From NCBI RefSeq assembly GCF_017591435.1, contig NC_059294.1:14512604-14576603 (forward strand): a DNA stretch of 64,000 bases, in the 5' to 3' direction. Position 1 is the first letter of the stretch. Every line of letters starts with the position of its first letter. The notes beneath the pieces are model-generated. The model saw only the letters and a list, made by a program, of their open reading frames with translations, had not been told where the DNA came from and did no database searches. Positions 25,425 to 36,927 of the stretch are shown here, piece by piece. The stretch is from Portunus trituberculatus. Taxonomy: Eukaryota; Arthropoda; Malacostraca; Decapoda; Portunidae. The translations under genes were made by a program, and so were the position numbers.

Positions 25425-25535
25425 TACCTAGGGGTGCGATCAAGGCACGAGCTAGAAAACAATGACAAAGAAAGGCGATTAGAGAGAAAGAGTGGAATTG
25501 AGGAAGAGAGAGAAAAGGAGGAGGACGGGAAGGAA

Positions 25536-25616
25536 GAGGAGGAAGAGGAGGAGGAGGAGGAGGAGGAGGAGGAGGAGGAGGAGGAGGAGGAGGAGGAGGA
25601 GGAGGACGAGGAGGAG
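25536..25616 (+). repeat. (GAG)n trinucleotide array
   Basis: About 26 units, nearly perfect, with a GAC interruption near the end. Confidence 0.96.
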
Positions 25617-25803
25617 AAAACAACAAAATAACACAAAGAAATACACTCGAACAGAATTTTAAGGTCATGCGATGTAATCTTCCCCCTTAAAAATAAATGC
25701 GCAAGTCATTGTTAATTCCACACTTGTACAAGATTTTATGTCCGGCATGTAACTCTCCGAACCTTCCACCGAGCCACCCTACCATTCCTCATCCTGCCCC
25801 GCT

Positions 25804-25809
<6 letters not shown>

Positions 25810-25864
<55 letters not shown>
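25810..25864 (+). repeat. (CT)n microsatellite
   Basis: Twenty-seven perfect units after a C7 run. Confidence 0.97.
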
Positions 25865-25867
<3 letters not shown>

Positions 25868-26276
25868 CACATAAACATGACACAATCTATGAGGCCTGAA
25901 CAAAGTCCTCTGTAAAGGCGGACAAGCTTTTGTTTGTAGGGTAAGTCGCACACGATCATTTTTTTCCCTGCGGTGTGATGGGCGACCAGAAATGTTTGGG
26001 GACACCCTTCTGGATGACACCTGTCGAGGCGCGAGGAGGAGGAGGAGGAGGAGCAGGAGGCGTGGGGTACAATGGCAGCTGCTATTTACTGTTGTGACTG
26101 AAGGCAAAAAATACATCCTTGCGGTGGCTCTTCATAAGGACTGTTATTGCGGGCAGCGACGCAAATGATGATGGCGTTCATTAGGGCCGTCATCAGCGTC
26201 TGTATCTGGGTGCTTTACGGTGCTGTTGATGCTAACGCGACCCTTAGCTGCTGCTGCTTTAGGTCGATAATCCGCT

Positions 26277-26277
<1 letters not shown>

Positions 26278-26331
<54 letters not shown>
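26278..26331 (+). repeat. (AC)n microsatellite
   Basis: Twenty-seven perfect units. Confidence 0.97.
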
Positions 26332-26333
<2 letters not shown>

Positions 26334-26534
26334 CCCCCTTCCTCCGACAGATGCGTTCGTGCGTCACTTGCCAGGGTCCCGCAGTGGCGCACCTGGAACC
26401 TCACACGAGCTCTGCAGGGGAGTTTCCGGGGCGGCAGGAGGTCCGCTGCCCAGACAGACTTTCTTGGCGAAGAAGTGAACTGGAAGGACGCGAATGAGTG
26501 ACGTTTGTAGTGCGGAAGTCTTGTGCTGATTGTG

Positions 26535-26645
26535 AGGCTTAATAATTGTCCCTCCATTCTCTTTCTAACTCGACGCTGAATATCTTAATCTTCCATGCTG
26601 ATTAATGTGGATTATTAGTTCTCAATCAAGTAATTAGCAAGTTAT
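26535..26645. promoter_or_regulatory. TAAT-rich segment, possible homeodomain-site cluster
   Basis: Within 110 bp there are TTAATAATTG, CTTAATC, GATTAATG, GATTATTAG and AAGTAATTAG. TAAT cores are the homeodomain recognition sequence. The density is high for unique, non-repetitive DNA but could arise from AT-richness. Function is inferred only. Confidence 0.3.
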
Positions 26646-27424
26646 ATCGCTGAATGAAAATATGGAGTAATTTGTTCTCGAGGCTAATCATTATACAACC
26701 CACACTGATGTTTACAGAGATCGGATATGCCAGTATGCATTACCGGTTTGGGGAAGGAACTGATAGGAACACTGAACGGGTGAAGTCAGATAGGATAAGA
26801 AAGTATAATGCCAATGTTCCTTTCATACTACGAGGTAAATGATATAGAACTGCATTTTCCCCCGGAGGCAGAGAGATAAAAGCAATGAAAAGAAATAGTC
26901 AGTACAAAATAATTTGCCCTTACACCGACATCTCGAGTCGCTGCAATGAACCGAACACTGGCACAATATCATCAAACACCTCGGCCGGCATCTCACTTGA
27001 CAACAATAGCATGATCTAGCGGAAGTCATTGATGTTTCCATAGATATTTACATGATTCTGATGATAGTTCTACAAGAATTCTGCATCATCATTGAGAAAA
27101 CATCCATAAGTGAGCCCAGGCACTCATCCGCGTGCAATAGTTCGCATGAGAGACCACAATTTTTGAACATGGGTCTGGATAGCAAACTGCCAGCTATTTC
27201 AAGGTCCATTATGAGCGAGACCCTAATCACACCACCACCACACCACCGAATGACCTCTGACCCTCGCTTAGTGACCACGTAGCCTTTGCCTCGCGAGATA
27301 CGAGACGAAGTGAGATAACGAGGGATGAGCGGGCAGTGGTAATCAGCCCTACGCCTTACGGGAACGGACACACCTGTACTACCTGCTCTGATAATTTCCG
27401 TGCCGATAACTCTGCGCTGGTCGT

Positions 27425-27610
27425 GATTACCAGTCACTAATTATCAGCAAATGGACCTCCTCATTATTAGCGGCGAAGGCATTATTAGCGTGCCCTCACT
27501 TTATGATGCAATTATGGCGGTGGATGGCGGAAGGCGGACGGAAGGGGCAGGAGGACACACCACGATAACAGGTAATTACAATATCCTTAATTATACAATT
27601 TAATTACCAC
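27425..27610. promoter_or_regulatory. Second TAAT-rich segment with direct and inverted repeats
   Basis: CATTATTAGCG occurs twice, 18 bp apart (27,462 and 27,480). GGTAATTA at 27,571 is mirrored by TAATTACC at 27,601, with TTAATTA between them. Such paired TAATTA sites resemble arthropod homeodomain enhancers, but this is pattern only. Confidence 0.3.
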
Positions 27611-27934
27611 GAAAACTAAAAAAAAAAGAACTCGGAATCTAAATCGAGATATGACAAATAACATGGTGGTGCGGTACTGATGGTGGGTGTCGTTGATAAC
27701 AAGCACGAGATGATGACTTTATTTATAATCCTCGGTAACAAGACTGTGCGTAGAGATGCCATGGACCGAACAGCTGGACACAGGAAGATAGACAGGCAGG
27801 CATACAGACACACATGCACATCACACGTATAGCAACTCGAAATGAATTTTAAGAGCTGCAAAATTAAACAAAAATGTCAAAGTGCAATAGAAAAATCTTG
27901 CAAAGTTTCAACAAAGGCGCAGCATCAGAGGCAG

Positions 27935-27939
<5 letters not shown>

Positions 27940-28005
<66 letters not shown>
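27940..28005 (+). repeat. (GA)n microsatellite
   Basis: Thirty-three perfect units. Confidence 0.97.
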
Positions 28006-28007
<2 letters not shown>

Positions 28008-28484
28008 CCTAGTGCACATAACCTACCTGAGTAAGCCCAACATCAATACATCACCACAAAGGCTTCAAGCGATGAGAGAGGCTGCGAGAGATCAGGTGGG
28101 TCATGACGAGACGATTACGGACCGAGCACTATTTGAACACGTGAGGTTATATATGTTATCCCAGGATTCTAACACTCAGTCACATATAGAGGAAGGAGTG
28201 TGGGTGGCTGGGTGGTTGAAAGACTGAACCACAGCAGAGAAGGAAGGAGAAAGAGAAGAGAGAGAGAGAGAAAGGAGGCGCCCTGACAACGATGTGCTGG
28301 CAAGAGACCTTATGGTAGGAGGGAATCAATACCATACGAGGGTTATTGGTACACATACACTGACGGGGAAGAAGGAGGAGGCGCCGCAGAAGGAGATATA
28401 TCACTTAACTTTATTGCATTTCACTTTTCTTCCCTCGCGATGCTAAAAAAATCTTGCTTTTATTTTTGTACCGCATTGATTTCA

Positions 28485-28663
28485 TTATTTTCCGGGGTCA
28501 GGGTCACCGGCGACGAGCTCCTGACCAAAAATGTCGTACGGAGGGAGCATCAGTATCATCAGTGTCGCCGGCAAGCCAATAAGCCCCAGCCAGGACCAAT
28601 ATGTTTCCCAGAACACATCTTCCTCGGCAGGAGTGAGATATTGGCGCAGCTCGAGTCGCGGTG
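28485..28663 (-). CDS. Candidate C-terminal exon with a hydrophobic segment, unknown protein
   Basis: Minus-strand frame ending in TAA at 28,485-28,487. An AATAAA (28,459-28,464 on the minus strand) lies about 20 bp past the stop. The upstream boundary could be the acceptor TTGCCCTCAG before 28,663; an in-frame stop lies just above it, so the frame must begin there or at a splice site. The peptide has an acidic-aromatic stretch (AEEDVFWETYWSW), then a hydrophobic run (LGLIGLPATLMILMLPPY) that could be a membrane segment, then a short polar tail. Two plus-strand frames across the same DNA are also open, which weakens the case. I do not recognise the product. Confidence 0.25.
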
Positions 28664-28968
28664 CTGAGGGCAAGGGCGTTTATTGCCGCCGAGAAAAACG
28701 AACGGTCTTGATGCGCCGCCGCTGCACTTGATCGCTTCCAACATGTTGGGAGGCGCGGAATTAAACCATGGCAGCGTCTTGGTGATTAGTGAGGTAAAAA
28801 CGCAGACAAGTAAGGAAGGTAAGTTCGTTGTTTTTTGGCACCGCGAGCACTTCCAGGTAATCATCATCCTTGACTGGCTTAGTTCACTCCCGCTGATGAC
28901 GTGTTTTCATGTTTTTCCAAACCCAGCCAGGGATTTCCTTGTGAAGTGTTTTGGATTTATTACTTTTT

Positions 28969-28970
<2 letters not shown>

Positions 28971-29027
<57 letters not shown>
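28971..29027 (+). repeat. (TC)n microsatellite
   Basis: Twenty-eight perfect units. Confidence 0.97.
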
Positions 29028-29031
<4 letters not shown>

Positions 29032-30620
29032 CTCAAGACTGATACCGTGGGCCGCGCTGTGTTTGTCTCCGTCGTCTTATCGGGGACATGAGGTACAAGA
29101 GGCACTTATCGCTAATTTGTGGTTGTCTGCGGAATGCATACGTTCCTCACACACTTACAACGGGCGACGCGTCTTGCTCATGTATCAAATTTGACGCTTG
29201 TTCGCCACGGTTCTCCTGTCAAGACAAATGGTGCCGTGGATGGAGATAACACATTGTCCTCTTCTATCATTCAACAAGGAGCCTATCGGGACCAATTTGA
29301 AGGCATCCTATCACATAAAAGGAAATTCGTCAATATTCAATTACCCGAGTATTGAAAATCATGAACAGCGTGCAAGGAACTTCACAGCGACGCTTCTTTT
29401 GAAAGGCTGCGAGGAAAAGATCAAGGAAAGGAGAGGAAAGAAGACAAGGAGGGATAGTCAAGGGGAGACGCTTTCCTGGTGTGAGACTTTGGGGGCTCGG
29501 TTTCTTTAGTGTTTACTGAGGTGGCGTGGACCGTGGTCGTCCGTCACCACTGCTGGGCCCTTCGTGCCTCCTTTCCTTCTCCCCCTCTCTACTCAACCTC
29601 TCCCACAGCAGGCAACGCACAGACCGGCCTCCCTCCCTCCCGCCCGCCACGCTATCAAGGAATCAATAATACATCCCATTTATATCATAACCACACCCGA
29701 CACATGATATTGCTAATTGAGAAACATTAGAATCCGCTCCACTGACCTCCTGAACTCTCGATCCTCTGACGCTGCCGCCGCCGCCACGAGCCATGACGTG
29801 CCGCTGCGCTCCGCCTCGCCTGCAGGATAAAAGATGAGCCTTGTAAGAGTAAATAAGTTAATGGGGTAAAAAACAAGCTGCAGTATATTACCGCTACTTA
29901 TTTTGACCTTCATTAAATTGTCAGACGGTAAATTGTCGCAGGGAGATAATAGGTTTAAGCAGATGAGATAGAACGAGGGAGGAGAGAGAGAGAGACCAGG
30001 TGTGTGGGCCGACTCAGGGAAGGAGGGAGGAACGAGAGGGACACTCCGGGCTGGGTTATATGGACAGCGCTGACATGGGTGATGGCAGCGAGGGTGGAGA
30101 TGATATAGGTAGTTGTGTGGGTGGGATGGGAGATGGAATAATGATAGTAAAGGGAATGATATATCGCGGGTGACCACTGGGATGAAGGGAAGATGTTATG
30201 GAGGAATCTGCAATGGGTGTGAGAGTTGGATGAGTGAGGGACTAGTATGGTCTGTGGTTGAGATAGGGAGGGGAGGGTTGCGGTGGGGACGAGACAGAGG
30301 TATACCATAAGGGGTGGAGGTAGGGTAGTAGAGGGAGCAGGGAACAGATAGATAGACCGGTCCATGGGTAACGGTGCAGGAAGTAGTGGCTTGGTGGGAT
30401 GGAGGGTGGTGATGTTTGGCGGGGGTGGTGAGTGTTGGGGAGGGGAGAGGGATGAGGGGTGTCCTGCGTGCCGCCTTGCCGTGCTGGTCTCCCGTAAACA
30501 ATGGTCGGCGATGGAGTGCGAGGCGACGTGTAGAAAAAAAAAAAAAAATGCAACCTCATGTGAAAATAAGAATATTGCTCACGGAATTTATAACCACTAC
30601 ATCGTAAACTTGCACGTCCG
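29028..30620. other. Unique DNA then G-rich DNA
   Basis: 29,040-29,500 is open in two overlapping plus frames, neither with a recognisable domain. 29,990-30,480 is G-rich, giving Pro/Ser/Thr-rich minus-strand frames that I discount. Confidence 0.5.
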
Positions 30621-30634
30621 TGGAGGAGGAGGAG

Positions 30635-30666
<32 letters not shown>

Positions 30667-30693
30667 GGATGAAAAGGAGGAGGAGGAGGAGGT
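30621..30693 (+). repeat. (GGA)n trinucleotide array
   Basis: About 24 units with GAA and AAA interruptions. Confidence 0.94.
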
Positions 30694-30800
30694 GTCTGAT
30701 AACAACGCAGAATAGCAGCGGATAGTGGACACTTGTTTTGTTGTTAGCGTGACGACCGCCCTCATGTCTCCACCAGGAAGGAAAGACAGGGAGTTATAGG

Positions 30801-30904
<104 letters not shown>

Positions 30905-31562
30905 GGGGAGAGGTGAATGTGGGAGGGAAAGATACGAAGAGGAGGAGGAGGAGAGAAGTATACCAGGGAGGGAGAACAAGGTATGGGGAACATGGAAGGT
31001 TATAACGAGCGGACCAAAAGAGGTAGAAGGCAAAGACCGCCCCCGCTGCTGTTACCCTAAGCTGCCTCAGTATTACGTGACGCTAAGGGAGCCTCTTTCT
31101 TTTTTTTACCTTCTTTTTTTATTCTTTCATGCGAGCGTCAAGAGTAATTGTTAACGACGTCAGGGTTCCCGCGGGAGGGTGCCTGGGAGAGCTAATTGCT
31201 GCGAGGACGAGGGGGGAGAACGAGAGGGGCGTGGATGAAGGGAAGTGGGGAATGTTGAGCCGAGCAACAGTGAAAAGGACGAGGGTTAAGGGCAAGGCCG
31301 GTAAAGGGGAAGACTTGGTGACGACCAGGATGACGATGAAAAGGCGAGGAGGCAATGGTGAGGTGGGTGAAGACTGAAGGTCGCGGCCATGCGGGTGAGA
31401 ACGAAGAGAACGAGGAGGGAGTAAGAATAAGGCAAGGATACTGTGGTGGTGGAGAGGGAAAAAGGGACGAAAACGAGGGAGAGAATGAGGTAATGGGAAA
31501 CTGGAAGGGGAGGAAGGAATGCTGATTAAAAAAAAGTACATCATATGGTTAGATGGAATATT

Positions 31563-31564
<2 letters not shown>

Positions 31565-31637
<73 letters not shown>
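31565..31637 (+). repeat. (GA)n microsatellite
   Basis: Thirty-six perfect units. Confidence 0.97.
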
Positions 31638-31639
<2 letters not shown>

Positions 31640-31852
31640 TCATTTAAGATGGTTCAGTCAGGAGCTTTACGAGGCACAATATTGGTTCTCCGTGGCCGCC
31701 AAGATAGCTGCCTCACCGCAGGCCGCTTGGCTCTCCCCACACCTCCCTCAGCGGCCTACACTTTATGGTAGACTTTGCGGGGTAACCTGCGGCAGGCAAA
31801 TGACACAGCAATTCACTGGCTTTACGAAAATAAATTCTAGAAACCAAATTGA

Positions 31853-32109
31853 ATGAAAGTAGCTGTTTCTACACTCCAGACTTCCAACAGCACCAGCGAT
31901 ACGCAGTCCCGACATTCTCCAGCCCCGGGTTGTCTCGCCTCTTCTCAGCCCACCATGAGGGCCCCACTTGGAGTCCAGCCGCTGCCACAACCCTGTGGCG
32001 GATGGGAGGGGCAATTTACGAGTATGTTTGGTTTAGGAGACAGTATAGACAGGGAAGAATTAATTGTTATCGGGCAATATCTCCTAGGAGCCGATACTAT
32101 CACCGGTTG
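31853..32109 (+). CDS. Candidate first coding exon, unknown protein
   Basis: An open frame from ATG at 31,853 runs 85 codons to a strong splice donor (TTG followed by GTGAGT at 32,110), which would split a Trp codon; a TGA follows at once if it is not spliced. A second in-frame ATG at 31,955 has a better context (CCCACCATGA) and lies just after CTTCTCAG, so the exon may instead start at 31,949. The first third is rich in Ser, Thr and Gln; the rest contains FTSMFGLGDSIDREELIVIG, more like an ordinary folded segment. I know of no family that fits. It lies downstream of a (GA)n array at 31,565-31,637. No matching downstream exon was found, so it may be chance. Confidence 0.28.
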
Positions 32110-32770
32110 GTGAGTGACTGTGGAAGAACAGGAAGATAGGGAGAAAGGAAGGATGGAAGGAAGGTGAGGCAAGAGGAGGAGAATCAAGAACACGGGAGAG
32201 GAGAGGAGAAAAAAAGAACAAGGAAGCGATGAGAGGATGGGAGAGAGAGAGGAAAGGAAAAGTTAAAGCTTTATTTCAAACTTAATGAAACACCGATTTC
32301 CACATTTTTGTTTTCACTTCTATACGAAAACTTACAAGGCGGAGCAGCGGAAGTGAGGGGTGTAGCACCCCATCAGCCACACAGAAGCACAACACTCACC
32401 CAACGCCCTCGCACAGAAGTCACCCTGGAGGTACAAAGGATGACGGAGGCAAGGACGCGACGAGGGGAGGGCGACTCATGCATATCATTACCACTGACGA
32501 CGCTGTAATGAAGATGATGGGGGTGGCCACTCGCATCACGGGGCATGATGGCCTCGTTAGTGCGTTTAATTACCGCTCAACAACAGGCAGGTGATGAAGA
32601 GCGACGAGGAGGGCGAGTCGAGGCAAGGCGAGACGAGGGAGGCGGCGACGAGGTGACTACTTCCTTTCAGGTGTTGTGTGTGTGAAGCTAATTTGTTTCC
32701 AAGTAGTTATCAGAATTACGAAGGAGCGAGAGAGGGAGGGAGCGAAAATAAGTGAAGTGAGAGCAATGAT

Positions 32771-32806
32771 GGAGGAGGAGGAGGAGGAGGAGGAGGAGGA
32801 GGAGGA
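32771..32806 (+). repeat. (GGA)n trinucleotide array
   Basis: Twelve perfect units. Confidence 0.95.
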
Positions 32807-33082
32807 AAGGTATAGCCATGTAGCCACGCGCGAAGAAGGGGAGGTATTATGGAATGAAAAAGAGGAAAATCAAACTTAACTAAAAAAGTACGTGACTTAA
32901 GTGATAAAGTAAGGCGTCCTGACAGGTTCAATGAGGAAAAAAGGAAGGTGAGGTTTCAATAACTGTCGTTTAACTTAGGAAATTAGCGTTCCAAATTTAA
33001 TTATCTCATAGCCTCCAAATACGATTAGTTCCTTGGCACTTATTTTCTCATTACCACAGAATTTTATCTAAGGGACGAGAAA

Positions 33083-33084
<2 letters not shown>

Positions 33085-33156
<72 letters not shown>
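33085..33156 (+). repeat. (GA)n microsatellite
   Basis: Thirty-six perfect units. Confidence 0.97.
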
Positions 33157-33157
<1 letters not shown>

Positions 33158-33839
33158 ATTTGTGTTTGTGTTGTATTGAGGCTTCCAAACCAACAGAAAA
33201 GCAGGACTGACCTCACAACATTTTCCTCCATTCACTTCAGCTTGAGTTTACCGTCACTTCTTGCAGTTCCCGCGAGTGTTTGACTCCCTCACCATGACTC
33301 TGGGAGGGAGAAGGGGAGGAGGAGGCGGAGGAGGAGGAGAAGGGGGAGGGGATGGGCAGGGCTCCACTTTAAGTCGCATTAAGCAAAACCCCCACGTTAC
33401 TTCCCCTCCTTGCCTTGCTGCTGTCAGACGCAAGTTGTTCGTTTGGCAAAAGTTAACCTAAACGAGTCTCGCTCAGTTACTTTCATTCTCTCGAGGGATT
33501 TTTTAGGGGGTACAGCGCGGAAACTTGGTGAGGGAGTAGTGGCAGCAGCTGTTAGGGCTTCTGCCTGCCTTAACTTGACCGCCAGCAAGAAGACAGACTG
33601 GGCAGACAGGAGCCGTGGTGAGGTGAGCTGTTGGCATCAAGTGAGGAGAGCCACTGTTAACCCTTACTGACTTTCTTAGTGTATTATCGACCATCCCAGC
33701 CTTCTATTGATTGCCCTGATGAATTGTAGATCATTTCCAGCCTTATATGGACTGCCTCATCAACTATCGACTACCCTAATATTAGTAGTAAGAGTAGTAA
33801 CAGTGAGTGATATTGTTACTCTTATTGTTATTGTCGTTT
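33157..33839. other. Unique DNA, nothing recognised
   Basis: A short GGA-rich patch lies at 33,300-33,350. The remainder is mixed sequence without splice-bounded frames. Confidence 0.5.

Positions 33840-33890
<51 letters not shown>
33840..33890 (+). repeat. (GTA)n trinucleotide array
   Basis: Seventeen perfect units, then ACAACAAT. Confidence 0.96.
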
Positions 33891-33943
33891 ACAACAATAG
33901 CAGTAATAAAGGTAGCCGTAATATTTACTGCTACACAATGAAC

Positions 33944-33944
<1 letters not shown>

Positions 33945-34037
<93 letters not shown>
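33945..34037 (+). repeat. (GA)n microsatellite
   Basis: Forty-six perfect units. Confidence 0.97.
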
Positions 34038-34041
<4 letters not shown>

Positions 34042-34319
34042 GTGAAGAGGAATGACATGGCAGAGAGAGGGAGGGAGTAAGCGTGGGAGGAAGGGGATAA
34101 GAGATGACGGTGAGCCTGTGAGAGTGAGGGTCTGCATGAAAAGCGTCCGAGTAAGTGGCTGGAAAAATCTGATCGTCCAGTTCTGACGGAATAGTAAAGG
34201 AGGACAGAGTGTGCTGCGCGTGGGGGCCGGGTAGGCTGATGCACCGAGGCTGAGGCAAGGGGGAGTGGCGGGAGGCAGAGAGGGAGAGGAGTTAAAGGCA
34301 TGATAGAAAAAGGTATGAA

Positions 34320-34324
<5 letters not shown>

Positions 34325-34408
<84 letters not shown>
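34325..34408 (+). repeat. (GA)n microsatellite
   Basis: Forty-two perfect units, followed at 34,518-34,562 by imperfect (CAA)n. Confidence 0.97.
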
Positions 34409-34411
<3 letters not shown>

Positions 34412-34702
34412 TGTAAGATAACTAAAAAAACACTCAGCAAAAGTCCATTAGAAAAAAACAAAAACAATAAGCAAACAGAGAGACACATCACCGTCACCAC
34501 TATCAGTAAACCTAAAACAACAACAACAACAGCAACAATAACAACAACAACAACAGCAACAACCGCAGCCCTTCCCAGCATTCCCTTCAATCAGTGTCCA
34601 ATTTCAGTAGATGCTTGGGCCAGACTCGCGGGAATTGGCGTCTATGAAGCTAAAGATAAACAAACACCGGAGGGAAAATTGCACCGGAGGTAAACGGTAT
34701 AG

Positions 34703-34741
34703 GAGGAAGAGGAGGAGGAGGAGGAGGAGGAGGAGGAGGAA
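34703..34741 (+). repeat. (GGA)n trinucleotide array
   Basis: About 13 units, one imperfect. Confidence 0.94.
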
Positions 34742-35218
34742 GAAAGACGAGGAAGTAAAAGTTATTAGAAAGACAAAGAGAAAAATAAATATAGAAAAAA
34801 ATACAGCAGACAAAGAGTGATAGACGAAACACTGAAGAGAGAGAAAGAAAAAAAAGACGATAAAATAATGGAAAAAATTAAACAAAAAAAAGCATAAAAA
34901 ACTAAATGAGAAGAAAAATAGAAGAAGATAAAGAGGAGGAAGAGGAGTTCGAGAAAAGAAGAGGTGAAAGAAAAGTAGAACGAGGAGGCAAAGGAGGAGA
35001 AAACGCGAGTAGCCATCTATCGGTGTAAGGCCCAGACGGAGGAACAGATGAGGGCGATCAGGGGGAGTGGCCTTGGGTGGGAGCAGAGGAGTGGATGGGA
35101 AGAGCTTGATATATAGAGGGAGCTTAACACCCTCCAGTCACGACATCGCCGCCAGATGGGAGAAGAAGGAAGAGGTAGGAGAGGAGAGAAATTAGAGCAT
35201 AAAGAGGACCTGGGAAAA

Positions 35219-35224
<6 letters not shown>

Positions 35225-35285
<61 letters not shown>

Positions 35286-35287
35286 TG
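35225..35287 (+). repeat. (GT)n microsatellite ending in GCGCGTG
   Basis: Twenty-eight GT units, then a GC step, all alternating purine-pyrimidine and so capable of Z-DNA. Confidence 0.96.
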
Positions 35288-35463
35288 TTGGTGGTGGTGC
35301 CGGCTGTGGGGAACGCTTTGTGAGTTAGTAGGGAGAGAGAGAGTGTAAGAGGGAAGTTGCAACAAGAGGCATACAATGGAAGGCAAGAGTAGTGGGTTGT
35401 GATTATCTCAGGCCACCCACACGTCAAGGTAACCCGTCACTTTTTTTTCTCTCTCTTTTTTAG

Positions 35464-35535
35464 GCCAGGTAGTTCAGGTGTACACGGGAGTCACGCTTCC
35501 CGACCCTTTGATTTACAGCGGTATGCAGGGCCTGG
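35464..35535 (+). CDS. Candidate internal exon (72 bp), unknown protein
   Basis: A long pyrimidine tract ending CTCTCTCTTTTTTAG (35,449-35,463) is a textbook acceptor, and GTAAGG at 35,536 is a good donor. The 72 bp between them stay open in one frame, giving about 24 residues with the core VYTGVTLPDPLIYSG; a second frame is open as well. The length is a multiple of three, so inclusion or skipping would keep frame. No family can be recognised from so short a piece. The acceptor tract could be chance in this pyrimidine-rich genome. Confidence 0.25.
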
Positions 35536-36032
35536 GTAAGGATTCTCTTGGGACGCGTGAGGTTAAGGTTCTTCCCATTAACTTAACAAAATCGCTTTCC
35601 TTCCTTCCCCTCCTTAGCGTGACAGCCCCACTTGTCCTGCTGATAACCCACACGCTAAGCAATAACACACGAATACCTCTTCATACTAAATTACATTACA
35701 GTACGAGTACATATTAGATAACAACCTCATGATATCTGAAAATGAGCAGAACAGAAGAAGAGTCGTTATGTATACGTTATATTCAGTCCTCTCAATTCTT
35801 TTCTTGCTCTGATTTTCATTATTTCACGAGGCTGGAGAGGTGCAGGTGAGGGCCGGGTCTGATTAGCACCTGTGTGGAGGCGGCACACCTCTCGGGCCGC
35901 GGTGGCGCGCTTGTTGACGTGTGTGTGAGGTGAATGAATCTCATTTTCCGCTCCACCGACTCACAGAAGAGGGAGAAAAGGAGGAGGAGGTGGAGGAGGA
36001 GGAAGGGGTTGAAATGTAAGGGAGGGCGACGA

Positions 36033-36035
<3 letters not shown>

Positions 36036-36074
<39 letters not shown>
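36036..36074 (+). repeat. (GA)n microsatellite
   Basis: Nineteen perfect units. Confidence 0.96.
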
Positions 36075-36078
<4 letters not shown>

Positions 36079-36247
36079 AATAAAAGTGAGATATCTTTGC
36101 ACGATCACCCTTGACAGGACAATTTGCTTATTAATGAGACTTTAATCAGCATCAGAGACACGCACGCGAGGGTGGTAGAGTGCGTGGAGTGGTCGTGCTT
36201 GTGCGTGTGCTGGATGTTTCTTCCCTCTCTCGTGTGCTGAGTGGCGT

Positions 36248-36291
36248 TGTGGTGGTGGTGGTTGTGGTGGTGGTGGTGGCGGCGGTGGTGT
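36248..36291 (+). repeat. Imperfect (GTG)n array
   Basis: About 14 units with TTG and GCG variants. Confidence 0.9.
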
Positions 36292-36551
36292 GGTTCTAGG
36301 TTGTCATTGCTTGATTTTTACTGTTATTACTTGTAGATTTTATATCTTACTATTTTCTACTCATTGTATTAATTCTATTTTATCGATTTCATTTTTAGTT
36401 TTTAATGTGTAATGTTTGGTGAACGTCAGGATACAGTAAAAAGGATCAATAGAGTTAATAATGCCAAAGTTTCTACGATGTTTGATTTATAACTATAGTA
36501 TGGTTCGTATTTCTATAATTTTCGTCACTCGAGAAACAATTAAGACATAAA

Positions 36552-36557
<6 letters not shown>

Positions 36558-36593
<36 letters not shown>
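36558..36593 (+). repeat. (GT)n array at the SINE 3' end
   Basis: Eighteen units. In SINE orientation it is the (AC)n tail. Confidence 0.95.
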
Positions 36594-36594
<1 letters not shown>

Positions 36595-36892
36595 GTGTTT
36601 TACGATAAGGCCTATAGCGCCTGTAGGCACACTTGAAGAGTGTATGGGAAGCGCTGTTCAGCTTCCGCCCATTAGTGGCGCAGGCAATTTTATTTATAGT
36701 TGTACCCATATTAGGGCCCATATAACCACCCAAGCTCATCTTGAGTGTAACCACCTAGAATCTGGGCATCATGGTGACATGTAGGTAACTTTAAACCACT
36801 CGACAAATGGCAAAGTGTTTTAAGGCTGTACGTGGTGGGATTCGAACCTCCGCGTGGACGTCTGCCCGATCCCATGCTCACCACCGTATCCA

Positions 36893-36895
<3 letters not shown>
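36594..36895 (-). mobile_element. tRNA-derived SINE (short non-autonomous retrotransposon)
   Basis: On the minus strand the element begins with a tRNA-like head. An A-box-like TAGTGGATACG (36,885-36,895; ten of eleven consensus positions) is followed by a perfect B box GGTTCGAATCC (36,838-36,848). About 230 bp of tRNA-unrelated body follow, running into an (AC)n tail at 36,558-36,593. The body, with phrases such as GGTGGTTATATGGGCCC and AATGGGCGGAAGC, resembles SINE copies I recall from crab/decapod sequence; that is memory, not a search result. Its 5' side also abuts an (AC)n array (36,895-36,926), so target-site duplications cannot be told from the repeat. It has no coding capacity and would depend on a LINE for mobility. 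The intact boxes suggest a fairly recent copy. Confidence 0.8.

Positions 36896-36926
<31 letters not shown>
36896..36926 (+). repeat. (GT)n array at the SINE 5' end
   Basis: About 15 units directly adjoining the SINE head. Confidence 0.95.

Positions 36927-36927
<1 letters not shown>

Noticed and set aside
33931..34590. A 219-codon minus-strand open frame
   Set aside because: Two (GA)n arrays read as Ser-Leu provide most of its length.
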